This document shows positions 16,503-24,309 of a stretch of DNA of 64,000 nucleotides, piece by piece. Under the pieces are notes generated by a model. The model was not told where the DNA came from. It searched no databases and worked only from the letters and a program-made list of their open reading frames with translations. Source of the stretch: Bacteroidota bacterium (GTDB lineage: Bacteria; Bacteroidota; Bacteroidia; CAIKAF01). Made by a program: the position numbers and the translations under genes. The stretch is taken from positions 1 through 64,000 of the forward strand of contig VGMT01000012.1 in NCBI GenBank assembly GCA_016866335.1. The letters run 5' to 3'. Each line of letters opens with the position of its first letter. Position 1 is the first letter of the stretch.

Positions 16503-16573
16503 GGGCTTGGATTGTGGGGATAAACCGCTGGGGCGGCGACACTGGCGCAAGGCAATTAGGCCGCAGCTAGCTT

Positions 16574-17380
16574 AGCCACGAATGCACGAATGGTATGTTT
16601 TTGGGCTAGATTGGCGTGGTATTCATAATCGGTGGTTATTGGAAATGCGTAATTAGGGTAGCCACGAATGCACGAATGGTATGTTTTTGGGCTAGATTGG
16701 CCTGGTTTTCATAATCGGTGGTTATTGGAAATGCGTAACTAGGGTAGCCACGAATGCTCGAATGGGTGCATTCGTGGCTAAAACCCCATACACCCAAAGC
16801 CTATCCCCATATTTTCCTGCATGCGTGGCTTCAGCCACAACCACGCCCATTCGTGCATTCGTGGCTAAAAACCTAGCCGCAAAAAGCGTAGCCACATTTT
16901 TTCCTTCTTGCGTGGCTTCAGCCACAGCCACACCCATTCGTGCATTCGTGGCTAAAAACCTAGCCGCAAAGAGCGTAGCCACATTTTTTCCTTCTTGCGT
17001 GGCTTCAGCCACAACCACACCCATTCGTGCATTCGTGGCTAAAAACCTAGCCGCAAAAAGCCTATCCCCATATTTTCCTGCATGAGTGGCTTCAGCCACA
17101 GCCACAACCATTCGTGCATTCGTGGCTAAAACCCCATACACCCAAAGCATAGCCCCATATATTCCTGAATGGGTGGCCACAGCCACAACCACACCCATTC
17201 GTGCATTCGTGGCTAAAAACCTAGCCGCAAAAAGCGTAGCCACATATATTCCTGAATTAGTGGCTAAGGCCAAAGCCACACCCATTCGTGCATTCGTGGC
17301 TAAAAACCTAGCCGCAAAAAGCGTAGCCACATTTTTTCCTTCTTGCGTGGCTTCAGCCACAACCACAAGAAAAGAAGAGC
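16574..17380. repeat. 86/87-bp tandem repeat array
   Basis: Two 86-bp units start at 16574 and 16660. They are followed by six units whose ATTCGTGCATTC landmark falls at 16849, 16936, 17023, 17110, 17197 and 17284, an exact 87-bp period, with a partial unit at 16762. Units contain the hairpin GTGGCT-TC-AGCCAC and vary by several substitutions. Single relatives lie at 38.7 and 41.2-41.8 kb. Because 87 is a multiple of three, frames stay open on both strands; these are not taken as genes. Confidence 0.9.
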
Positions 17381-17453
17381 GGAGTCGGGGTTAGTCCTTA
17401 AAACGCTAACCAACAGCTTTACTTGCCCTTAGAAATCCCTTAAAAACGAAAAA

Positions 17454-18224
17454 TCAGGGCAGAATATTAAACTCAATCACCGACAATGCCTTTACGTTTC
17501 CCCCGGCTTGAAGGGTAGTGCCCGCCGGCAGCCACATGGGCAAAGAGGTAGAGATTTGAGGGCGGGTTCGATCCATTCGGGAAAGGGCAACCGTACTGCT
17601 GGAATTCCCCACAAAATTTGCCCAAACATCACCGACATTCCAGCAGCAAGCGCAACTACTGCTAGTGTTGTACGTTTCAACAATTTGAGCCCCGTTGGCC
17701 AAATTCACAACTATCCTAAATTCGGGAGTTCCCCTTGTTGTTTGATTTCCCGCCGCCAACCAAAAATTCCATCGGTCAATCTCGTTGTTCCCCGGCGAAG
17801 GCGGGGTAAAGGTCGCCACCGTAGTAAATTGATTGTAGGTGCTATTTAAATTGGCACTGGAATTGTCTTGGTCAATGGCCGAGCCGCCGCCGCTGCCCAA
17901 AAAGCGCATCCGCACCACGGTGTTGCAAAGTTGACCACGAACCTGCACCACCACCGAGGTAACATTCTCCCACCTACTTACATTGTACGAATCGTAACCC
18001 AACACCACGGTATCGCCATTGATGTAAAAAGTAGGCGAAACCCGAATGCCCTGCGAAATGCCCAGCACCGCAGTTTCAACTTTCCATACCTTATTGGCCG
18101 GCACCGAGTCGATGGCCTGAACCAACTTAACCTGATTAAACTGCAAGGTGCCTTGAGCGCTAAGCCCCAAAGCGAACAAACTGGCCAAACCAGCCTGTAT
18201 AAAACGAAAAAATAGGCAATTCAT
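17454..18224 (-). CDS. Secreted protein of unknown function
   Basis: A 256-residue protein with a signal peptide (~1-24, ending LSAQ). The rest is beta-rich and Thr/Ser/Asn-rich with a short Cys cluster (SSSCACCWNVGDVWANF) near residue 190. I do not recognise a domain. No T9SS C-terminal domain is present. It stands alone between the tandem repeat array and a divergent T9SS protein. A TATATTTA box lies just before the ATG on the minus strand. Confidence 0.7.
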   Translation of the reverse strand: MNCLFFRFIQAGLASLFALGLSAQGTLQFNQVKLVQAIDSVPANKVWKVETAVLGISQGIRVSPTFYINGDTVVLGYDSYNVSRWENVTSVVVQVRGQLCNTVVRMRFLGSGGGSAIDQDNSSANLNSTYNQFTTVATFTPPSPGNNEIDRWNFWLAAGNQTTRGTPEFRIVVNLANGAQIVETYNTSSSCACCWNVGDVWANFVGNSSSTVALSRMDRTRPQISTSLPMWLPAGTTLQAGGNVKALSVIEFNILP

Positions 18225-18342
18225 ACCCTAAATATACAGATAGCTTCCAAATTAAATTTCAGTATTAAGCTCTTACATTGCAAATTAACATTTGGCTAAT
18301 AATAGGAATAATTCGTACCTTGCTCCAAATAACCGTTTAACC

Positions 18343-20391
18343 ATGCTTAAAAATTACATTTTACCCGTAGCTCTTCTTGCCGTTGCAGGATTAGCACAAG
18401 GCCAAAAAGCCAGCCCCGAGCGGACTGTTGCCGGCCTGTATGAACTGCCCTTTACTGGTGGAAATCATTCTACAGAAGGTGCTTCAAATTTCTTCTCTAG
18501 TGTTGTGTATTCTGAAACTTGGAGTTTTGGATTCGCAGGAGAAATGGGCCCATGGACCAACCCGCTAAAACAGGCTACCGGTCAGAATGGTCTTCAAAAC
18601 GACAACGACGCCGCTTGGGAATACCGCGGGCCTAACACTGTGCCTGATGTTACCGTAGGTGGCCGAGGCGCTTGCGAAAACTCGTTAATCACTTCAACTA
18701 CCGCATCCAACGGATTTGTGATTTTTGACTCTAACTGGCTAGATGACCAAGGTTCTTCTTGCGCTGGCGCCCTAGGCTCAGGCCCCGCTCCTGCTCCTCA
18801 GCGCTCCATCCTAACCTCGCCCGTTATCAACCTTTCCAACAACCCCGTTGTAGGTCTTGCCTTCGAGCACTATTCTCGGGTGTTCCAAGGAAACCGCGTG
18901 GTAGAAATCTCGACCAACAATGGCACCACTTGGACTCAAGTTTGGGCTGCCGGAACTACCCCCAACAGCATTGATTCTGGCACCAAATACGTTCCATTGA
19001 CTGTAGGCGGTTCTCCCAACTTCCAGTTCCGCTTCGTTTGGGATTCCGATTACTACTCTTGGATGATCGACGATATTTACATCGGCGTTCCTTTGAACTA
19101 CGAAATCGCTCAAGCCGATGCTCAGTTCTCATTTGATTACTTGAATGCAACTGCTTTCACCAGCGGCGACACCCTGCACACAAAATTGTTCATGGCTACT
19201 CCAACCACCACCGCTGGTTTGGACTCTATGTACTGGGGAACCACCGTTTCTAACATGGGTGGTATGAACCAAAACGTTATCGTTTCCGTAAAATTGCTTG
19301 ACAACGCCAATACGGTTCTTGGTCAAGATTCACGCAGCTTTAACCTTCCCGCCGGCGCTACCAGCGTTGTTCGTGGCTATTCTGGTATCGCTGCTCCCAC
19401 AGCTCTTGGAAGCTACAAAGTGGTTATCGAGTCTCAAGGCGCCAACCCCGACATGATTAACCCCAACGACAACGTTTTCCAACATCCTGTTATTATCAAC
19501 GATACCCTGTATGCTATGGAAGGTTTGCCTAAGGTAAATCCCGTAGCTGGAACCGACTTCCAATTTGTTTTCCACAACAACACGGCTGCCTCGATTCCAA
19601 ATGCTCCCACCGAGCAGAAATACCACCTAATGACCAAGTTTGAATCGGTAAACGACGACACGGCTTATTTTGTCGAGACCTATTTGATTGCTGACATTGG
19701 CCAAGGTCGGGTTTCTACTCCTGGCACTCAATTGTCTGGATTCCTTTCCAACCGCAGCCAGACTGGTCTAGATATCTTTGGATTCCCCGACGATATTCAC
19801 ACCATTGCTCCTTGGGCTCAAGGCGAAACAGGTCGTTACATCCGCATGAAAATTTTCCCAACACCCATTCCTCCTACCGATAGTACTACTCAGTTCTACG
19901 CAGGTGTTATGTTGGAATCAACTCAAACCCCAGTAAACGATCCTGCTGGCAAATTCGTAATTCCAGGTATTTCTGGCGACCGCCACCAAGGTCAAACCAC
20001 CTTGTACTGGGCTCCTGCCGATTACACCTATTACATTTACTCTGGAAACGCTGTGGCCACAGTTCGTATGGGTCTTAAGCCTTTGGGAAGCAGCAACGCT
20101 ATTCCTACCGAAATCGGCGACTTTAGCAGCTTCTTGTTGAGCGAAATGTACCCCAACCCTGCTCAAGATGTGTCAAACCTAGAGTTTACCTTGAACGAGC
20201 CAGGAATGGTTGAAATCTATACCCGCGACTTGAACGGACGCGATATCGCAGCTCCTGTAAAAGGCATGATGCAGGTTGGCACGCACCACCACATTGTAAA
20301 CACTTCGGCTCTTTCGGCTGGCGTTTACCACGTAACTTTCTCTGCCCATGGCAAAACGGTTACGCGCAAACTGGTTGTTGCAGCCAAATAA
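18343..20391 (+). CDS. T9SS-exported protein with MAM/choice-of-anchor-J-like domain
   Basis: A 682-residue exported protein. The signal peptide (MLKNYILPVALLAVAGLAQG) fixes the start at 18343 rather than 18292. Residues ~60-260 resemble a choice-of-anchor-J/MAM-like beta-sandwich (ILTSPVINLSNNPVVGLAFE, VVEISTNNGTTWTQVW, WMIDDIYIGV). The last ~75 residues form a type A T9SS sorting domain (LSEMYPNPAQDVSNLEF to KLVVAAK). Codon choice is more uniform than in its neighbours (many GCT, ACC, AAC), as often seen in highly expressed genes. A strong terminator follows at 20416. Its function beyond surface or secreted location is unknown. Confidence 0.85.
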   Translation: MLKNYILPVALLAVAGLAQGQKASPERTVAGLYELPFTGGNHSTEGASNFFSSVVYSETWSFGFAGEMGPWTNPLKQATGQNGLQNDNDAAWEYRGPNTVPDVTVGGRGACENSLITSTTASNGFVIFDSNWLDDQGSSCAGALGSGPAPAPQRSILTSPVINLSNNPVVGLAFEHYSRVFQGNRVVEISTNNGTTWTQVWAAGTTPNSIDSGTKYVPLTVGGSPNFQFRFVWDSDYYSWMIDDIYIGVPLNYEIAQADAQFSFDYLNATAFTSGDTLHTKLFMATPTTTAGLDSMYWGTTVSNMGGMNQNVIVSVKLLDNANTVLGQDSRSFNLPAGATSVVRGYSGIAAPTALGSYKVVIESQGANPDMINPNDNVFQHPVIINDTLYAMEGLPKVNPVAGTDFQFVFHNNTAASIPNAPTEQKYHLMTKFESVNDDTAYFVETYLIADIGQGRVSTPGTQLSGFLSNRSQTGLDIFGFPDDIHTIAPWAQGETGRYIRMKIFPTPIPPTDSTTQFYAGVMLESTQTPVNDPAGKFVIPGISGDRHQGQTTLYWAPADYTYYIYSGNAVATVRMGLKPLGSSNAIPTEIGDFSSFLLSEMYPNPAQDVSNLEFTLNEPGMVEIYTRDLNGRDIAAPVKGMMQVGTHHHIVNTSALSAGVYHVTFSAHGKTVTRKLVVAAK

Positions 20392-20415
20392 TGTACCAAT
20401 CCAACGGTTAAAAGA

Positions 20416-20439
20416 GGGGGCTTCGGCCCCCTTTTTTTT
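20416..20439 (+). terminator. Rho-independent terminator
   Basis: GGGGGC, TTCG loop and GCCCCC followed by eight T, 24 bp after the T9SS gene stop. Confidence 0.9.
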
Positions 20440-20467
20440 GCCCAATTTTAGGCTGGTTTTGATTGGG

Positions 20468-20615
20468 GCGGCAGCCGGGCTTTCACCGGTAGTCCGCGGT
20501 TGTGGGGGCTTGGCCCAGCGGGCTTGCGGGGGCTCCTAAAGTCGCCTCCGCGCCGCGCGGGCCATTGCCCCAACACCCTTGCGGGCAACCCGGTTCAATC
20601 CCTGCCGCAGGCCGC
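20468..20615 (+). repeat. Hairpin element R3
   Basis: It has outer GCGGCAG/CTGCCGC, apical GGCTCCTAAAGTCGCC, and copy-specific arms GGTTGTGGGGGCTTGGCCC and GGGCCATTGCCCCAACACC that pair with each other. It lies between two genes on the same strand, after a terminator. Confidence 0.88.
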
Positions 20616-20671
20616 ATCGTTTCAATTACCCCTACCAAGCATGATAGGATTTCGTATTTTTATGCCCTATT

Positions 20672-21730
20672 ATGAAGGACTTTTCTACCCTGCCCGGCAA
20701 CAAATACGACCGTGAAACCCTACGCCAAAAATTGGAATCAGAAGGGTTTCCCCGCGTTACCCTTTCCTTTTATAAATATGCCCATATTCTAAACCCCGTT
20801 GAATTCAGAAACACCCTGTATCAACAATGGAATGAACTTGGAGTACTGGGCAGAACCTATGTGGCTTCCGAAGGCATAAACGGACAAATCTCTGTGCCCG
20901 AAAACCAATTCGAAGCCTTCAAGCAAAAACTCTATGGCTTCGATTTTTTACAGGGAATTCGTCTCAACATTGCCGTAGAATCTAAGCCCAATTCTTTTTT
21001 AAAACTTATCGTGCGGTTGCGCGATAAAATCGTTGCCGACGGGCTTCAAGACCTGAGCTTCGACGTTACGCAACCCGGACCGCATTTAAAAGCCCGGGAA
21101 TTCAACGACCTGTTGCAGCATCCCGATGCCGTTGTGGTTGATATGCGAAACCACTATGAATCGGAAGTAGGGCATTTTGAAGGAGCCATTTGCCCTGATG
21201 TAGATACCTTTCGCGACAGCTTACCTATCGTAGAGGAAATGTTAAAAGGCCACGAACAAAAACCCGTTTTGCTCTACTGCACCGGAGGCATACGCTGCGA
21301 AAAGGCCTCGGCCTATTTTCGCCACAAAGGTTTTCAGCAGGTATTTCAACTGGAGGGCGGTATAATTGAATACACCAGGCAAGCCAAGGCCGAAAACCTG
21401 CCCAATAAATTTATTGGAAAGAATTTTGTTTTTGATGATCGGCTGGGCGAACGAATCAGCCCTGACATTATTGCCCATTGCCACCAATGTGGGCAGCCTT
21501 CTGACGACCACACCAATTGCCGCAACGAGTCTTGCCATTTACTGTTTATTCAATGCAGCAATTGCGCCGAGGCCAACAAAGGATGTTGCTCGGAAGAATG
21601 CCAGAATGAACTTGGTTTGCCCATTTCAGAACGCAGGGTGCGACGCAAAGGGAAAGAAGCCAAACGCACCTACCAAAAGGCCCGCTTACGTCCCAAACTG
21701 CAAGTTCAATCAAGCAGCCTAAAGCCTTAG
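20672..21730 (+). CDS. trhO: tRNA uridine(34) hydroxylase TrhO / rhodanese-domain protein
   Basis: A 352-residue protein of the YceA/TrhO family, which forms 5-hydroxyuridine at position 34 of tRNA using oxygen. The N-terminal domain (LSFYKYAHILNPVEFRNTLY, then RTYVASEGINGQIS) precedes a rhodanese domain (residues ~120-225) with the active-site loop YCTGGIRCEKAS. The C-terminal part carries a Cys-rich segment (CHQCGQPSDDHTNC, then CSNCAEANKGCCSEEC) consistent with metal binding. Length and order are normal for the long bacterial form. Confidence 0.92.
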   Translation: MKDFSTLPGNKYDRETLRQKLESEGFPRVTLSFYKYAHILNPVEFRNTLYQQWNELGVLGRTYVASEGINGQISVPENQFEAFKQKLYGFDFLQGIRLNIAVESKPNSFLKLIVRLRDKIVADGLQDLSFDVTQPGPHLKAREFNDLLQHPDAVVVDMRNHYESEVGHFEGAICPDVDTFRDSLPIVEEMLKGHEQKPVLLYCTGGIRCEKASAYFRHKGFQQVFQLEGGIIEYTRQAKAENLPNKFIGKNFVFDDRLGERISPDIIAHCHQCGQPSDDHTNCRNESCHLLFIQCSNCAEANKGCCSEECQNELGLPISERRVRRKGKEAKRTYQKARLRPKLQVQSSSLKP

Positions 21731-21733
21731 CGT

Positions 21734-22387
21734 TTACAATGTATACAGGCGCTCGGCATCGAAATAATGCACCCCGGGCTCCAAGCGCATATCGGCCAGG
21801 CGAACAAAGCGTTGAAAATCTTCGGGATTCTTCACAAAATCAACTCCACTCGCATCGACCAGTGCCACGGGCAGGGTTTCAAGGCTTTTTAGCAATCCAA
21901 AATACCCGTTTTGTATTTTCTCAAGGTATTCATCTTGGATGTTTTGCTCATACGACCGTCCTCGTTCTTGGATGTTGGATTTTAAACGCTCGCGGTTGCT
22001 GTGCAAAAAAATAATTTTGTCGGGCAAAGGCAAACTGTCGCGAATGATTTTAAACAAGCGCGAAAACAACTCAAATTCGTGTTGTTCTAGGGTAATCTGA
22101 GCAAAGATCAAGGATTTAAGCACAAAATAATCGGCCACAATCAAAGGGCGAAACAGATCGGGCCGGCTCAATTCGTCTTTTAATTGCTGATACCGTTCAG
22201 CCAAGAATGACAATTCCAGTGGAAAGGCAAATTTGTTGGGGTCTTCGTAAAATCCAGGCAAAAAAGGGTTGTCGGAAAATTGTTCTAATACTAAGCGGGC
22301 AGAAAAGTGCTCAGACAACATGGTTGACAGGGTTGTTTTCCCTGCCCCGATGTTGCCTTCAACCACCAAATATCGCCAGTGCTGCAT
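21734..22387 (-). CDS. Deoxynucleoside kinase family protein
   Basis: A 217-residue deoxyadenosine/deoxyguanosine-kinase-like enzyme that phosphorylates deoxynucleosides for salvage. The P-loop GNIGAGKTTLSTML is at residues ~11-24. It also has EQFSDNPFLPGFYEDP (substrate pocket), DRER-like HSNRERLKSNIQERGRSYEQNI (lid), and a typical C-terminus. Its start overlaps the 3' end of folK by 29 bp, so the two are co-translated. This folK-dNK pairing is common in Bacteroidota. Confidence 0.9.
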   Translation of the reverse strand: MQHWRYLVVEGNIGAGKTTLSTMLSEHFSARLVLEQFSDNPFLPGFYEDPNKFAFPLELSFLAERYQQLKDELSRPDLFRPLIVADYFVLKSLIFAQITLEQHEFELFSRLFKIIRDSLPLPDKIIFLHSNRERLKSNIQERGRSYEQNIQDEYLEKIQNGYFGLLKSLETLPVALVDASGVDFVKNPEDFQRFVRLADMRLEPGVHYFDAERLYTL

Positions 22388-22889
22388 ATTGATTTGTCAA
22401 CCGTTTTATTTCAGATGGGTCTGTGCAGCCGGCCAGAAGTTCCAGCGTGGTTTTTCCGAGAATCGGGTGAACCCATTGGGCTGCAATTTGGCTAAACGGT
22501 TGCAGTACAAAGTTGCGTAAATGTAGCCGTGGATGCGGCAGAATTATTGTTTTTTTATTCACAATTTGTTCACCTAAGGCCAACACATCTAAATCGAGTA
22601 TTCGGCTTTCATAACCCTTTTCGGATTTGCGGTGCCTTCCTGCTTTTTTCTCGATACGCAGCAAGGTCTGCATAAGCTGTTCCGGGCTCAAATCGGTTTC
22701 AACCGCAACAACGGCATTCAAGAATCGATCGGGGCTATCAAAACCCCAGGGTTCTGTTTCGTAGCAAGAAGAAAGTGCTGTTATTTTGCCCAATAGGGGA
22801 ATTTCTTCCGAAACGCAGCGAAAAAACCAGTCGGGCGTATCGGGTTTGTTCCCCCCCAATTGAATGTACGCCGTTTCGACCCTAGGCAT
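22359..22889 (-). CDS. folK: 2-amino-4-hydroxy-6-hydroxymethyldihydropteridine diphosphokinase
   Basis: A 176-residue folate-biosynthesis enzyme (HPPK) that transfers pyrophosphate from ATP to the pterin. Visible motifs are YIQLGGNKPD at the start, SSCYETEPWGF, FLNAVVAVET, then GRHRKSEKGYESRILDLDVL with the Mg-binding DLD, and the ATP-site HPRLHLRNFVLQP. It is of normal length. It is first gene of a two-gene unit with the deoxynucleoside kinase, which overlaps its end. Confidence 0.94.
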   Translation of the reverse strand: MPRVETAYIQLGGNKPDTPDWFFRCVSEEIPLLGKITALSSCYETEPWGFDSPDRFLNAVVAVETDLSPEQLMQTLLRIEKKAGRHRKSEKGYESRILDLDVLALGEQIVNKKTIILPHPRLHLRNFVLQPFSQIAAQWVHPILGKTTLELLAGCTDPSEIKRLTNQYAALAIFGG

Positions 22890-22926
22890 GTTGCCTGTGG
22901 TTAAGCTATGCGTTCAGAACGCTGAA

Positions 22927-23640
22927 TTAAAAAGTAAAGGTAAATTTGCCGCCCAACTGAAAGGCCTCGTGGCGCATGCTGTACATGGCATAACTACCAA
23001 GAGTGCAAATACCAAAGCGAAAATCAAAGGCTCCGTAGGGGCCGTGGGTAAAGGGGCCCACTCCAGCAAAATCGCTTCCCGGAGCAATGGCCATCATATA
23101 TCCCCCGCCCAATCCAAGGCCTGCGCCTTTTACCCCTGCCAAGGCATTTCGCCCCACGTTTACGTTCAAGGTTACCGGGATGAATACGCTAATGTCCATT
23201 GGGCCAATGTCTTTAACTCGAGTAATGTACACACTGCTGTTGGAAGTGCCTGTTGCGTCAGATAGAACAGGAACACCTACGTGCAAAGGCACATTTAAAC
23301 TCAACGAACTTTTATAACCAATGGGCAAAAAATTGTAACGGAACTCATAGTGCAGGTTTGCCATTAAAATGGTGCCTTTAACATTGGCGGTAACGTCGTT
23401 TATTACCAAGGTAAAATCGTTCATGCAATAGGTTGCACCCACTCCGAAGCTGTGCATCATATCGGAGTAATAGCCGGTTTTTGACCTGCCGTTGGCAATC
23501 ATATCGGAACTGCGGCTAGGCGTACCTAAGGTTGCCTTGCGGTAAACCTTGATTTTCTGAGCATAATGGTAGCTGCAGGACGAAAGCCCTGTAAGCATAA
23601 TTGCCATGGCTAAAAGGAATGGAATATAGCGTTTTTGCAT
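22927..23640 (-). CDS. Outer-membrane lipoprotein, small beta-barrel-like
   Basis: A 237-residue protein with a lipoprotein signal (lipobox LSSC, Cys22). The remainder is rich in alternating hydrophobic strands and glycine (GAGLGLGGGYMMAIAPGS) and ends in a Phe (GGKFTFTF), resembling small Bacteroidota outer-membrane proteins. No catalytic motif is seen and I cannot name a family. It stands as a single gene with its own upstream region. Confidence 0.7.
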   Translation of the reverse strand: MQKRYIPFLLAMAIMLTGLSSCSYHYAQKIKVYRKATLGTPSRSSDMIANGRSKTGYYSDMMHSFGVGATYCMNDFTLVINDVTANVKGTILMANLHYEFRYNFLPIGYKSSLSLNVPLHVGVPVLSDATGTSNSSVYITRVKDIGPMDISVFIPVTLNVNVGRNALAGVKGAGLGLGGGYMMAIAPGSDFAGVGPFTHGPYGAFDFRFGICTLGSYAMYSMRHEAFQLGGKFTFTF

Positions 23641-23692
23641 ACGACCGATAGATATACAGAGGGTAAATTTAGGAAATTATTCTAATTATTGG

Positions 23693-24235
23693 CTAATCAG
23701 GGTTAACTTTCCAATAAGACCTTGACCATTCCCACATAGCCATGGCCACAGCGGTGGCAATATTGAGGGAATGTTTGCTGCCCTGCTGGGGTATTTCGAC
23801 GGCTCCTTGGCATTTTTTTAGGGCAAATTCTGAAACCCCGTCCAATTCATGCCCAGCGATCAACAGTGTTTTTTGGGGCCAAAAACAAGGCCATTCATGC
23901 AAGGGTTTGCTTCCATGAACCTGCTCTAGTGCCCAAATTTGGTAGCCCTGTTGGGCATAAAAATCCAAGGCCTGTTCTACCGATTCCCAGTGTTTCCATG
24001 GCACGGTAGATTCGGCTCCCAGCGAGGCCTTAAGTATATCTTTAGAAGGCGGACAGGGCGTGTAGCCCAGCAAATCGAGCCCTTCCAATCCCAAACCGTC
24101 GGCGGTGCGAAATGCCGAGCCGACGTTGTGGGCGCTCCGTACATTTTCAAGCAGAAGCCGAAGGGGAAGGCGCGGAGCCCTTCGAGCCTCTTCAGGGCTC
24201 AGCCGCATCAGCTCTGGCATTGTTTTCTTTTGCAT
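23693..24235 (-). CDS. TrmH/SpoU family RNA methyltransferase
   Basis: A 180-residue SPOUT (trefoil-knot) methyltransferase, methylating a ribose in tRNA or rRNA with S-adenosylmethionine. The three family motifs are visible: LLLENVRSAHNVGSAFRTAD, LLIAGHELDGVS, and VEIPQQGSKHSLNIATAVAM. It lacks an N-terminal substrate-binding domain, like minimal TrmL/TrmH-type enzymes, so the exact target base is open. TATCTTTG lies only 4 bp before the ATG, again suggesting a leaderless message. It is divergent from mutS. Confidence 0.87.
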   Translation of the reverse strand: MQKKTMPELMRLSPEEARRAPRLPLRLLLENVRSAHNVGSAFRTADGLGLEGLDLLGYTPCPPSKDILKASLGAESTVPWKHWESVEQALDFYAQQGYQIWALEQVHGSKPLHEWPCFWPQKTLLIAGHELDGVSEFALKKCQGAVEIPQQGSKHSLNIATAVAMAMWEWSRSYWKVNPD

Positions 24236-24263
24236 AGGTCAAAGATAGCTTGCTCCTTAGGTT

Positions 24264-24293
24264 TTTGTATCCGTAGCGGATTGTGTACCTTCG
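24264..24293 (+). promoter_or_regulatory. mutS promoter
   Basis: TTTG (24264-24267), 18 bp, TACCTTCG (24286-24293). It overlaps the possible GTG start at 24283 and therefore argues for the GTG at 24310. Confidence 0.55.
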
Positions 24294-24309
24294 GAAAAAA
24301 TCTTTAGGG

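Noticed and set aside
16722-17366. 214-codon minus-strand frame and overlapping plus-strand frames (16762-17085, 17086-17394)
   Set aside because: They show 29-residue periodicity forced by the 87-bp repeat, have no start signal or family, and the open frames occur on both strands at once.
16574-17380. Array considered as a CRISPR
   Set aside because: Units are 86-87 bp and repetitive throughout; there are no unique spacers and no cas genes nearby.
24283-24309. GTG 24283 as the mutS start
   Set aside because: It lies within the TTTG-N18-TACCTTCG promoter, so it would not be transcribed in full.
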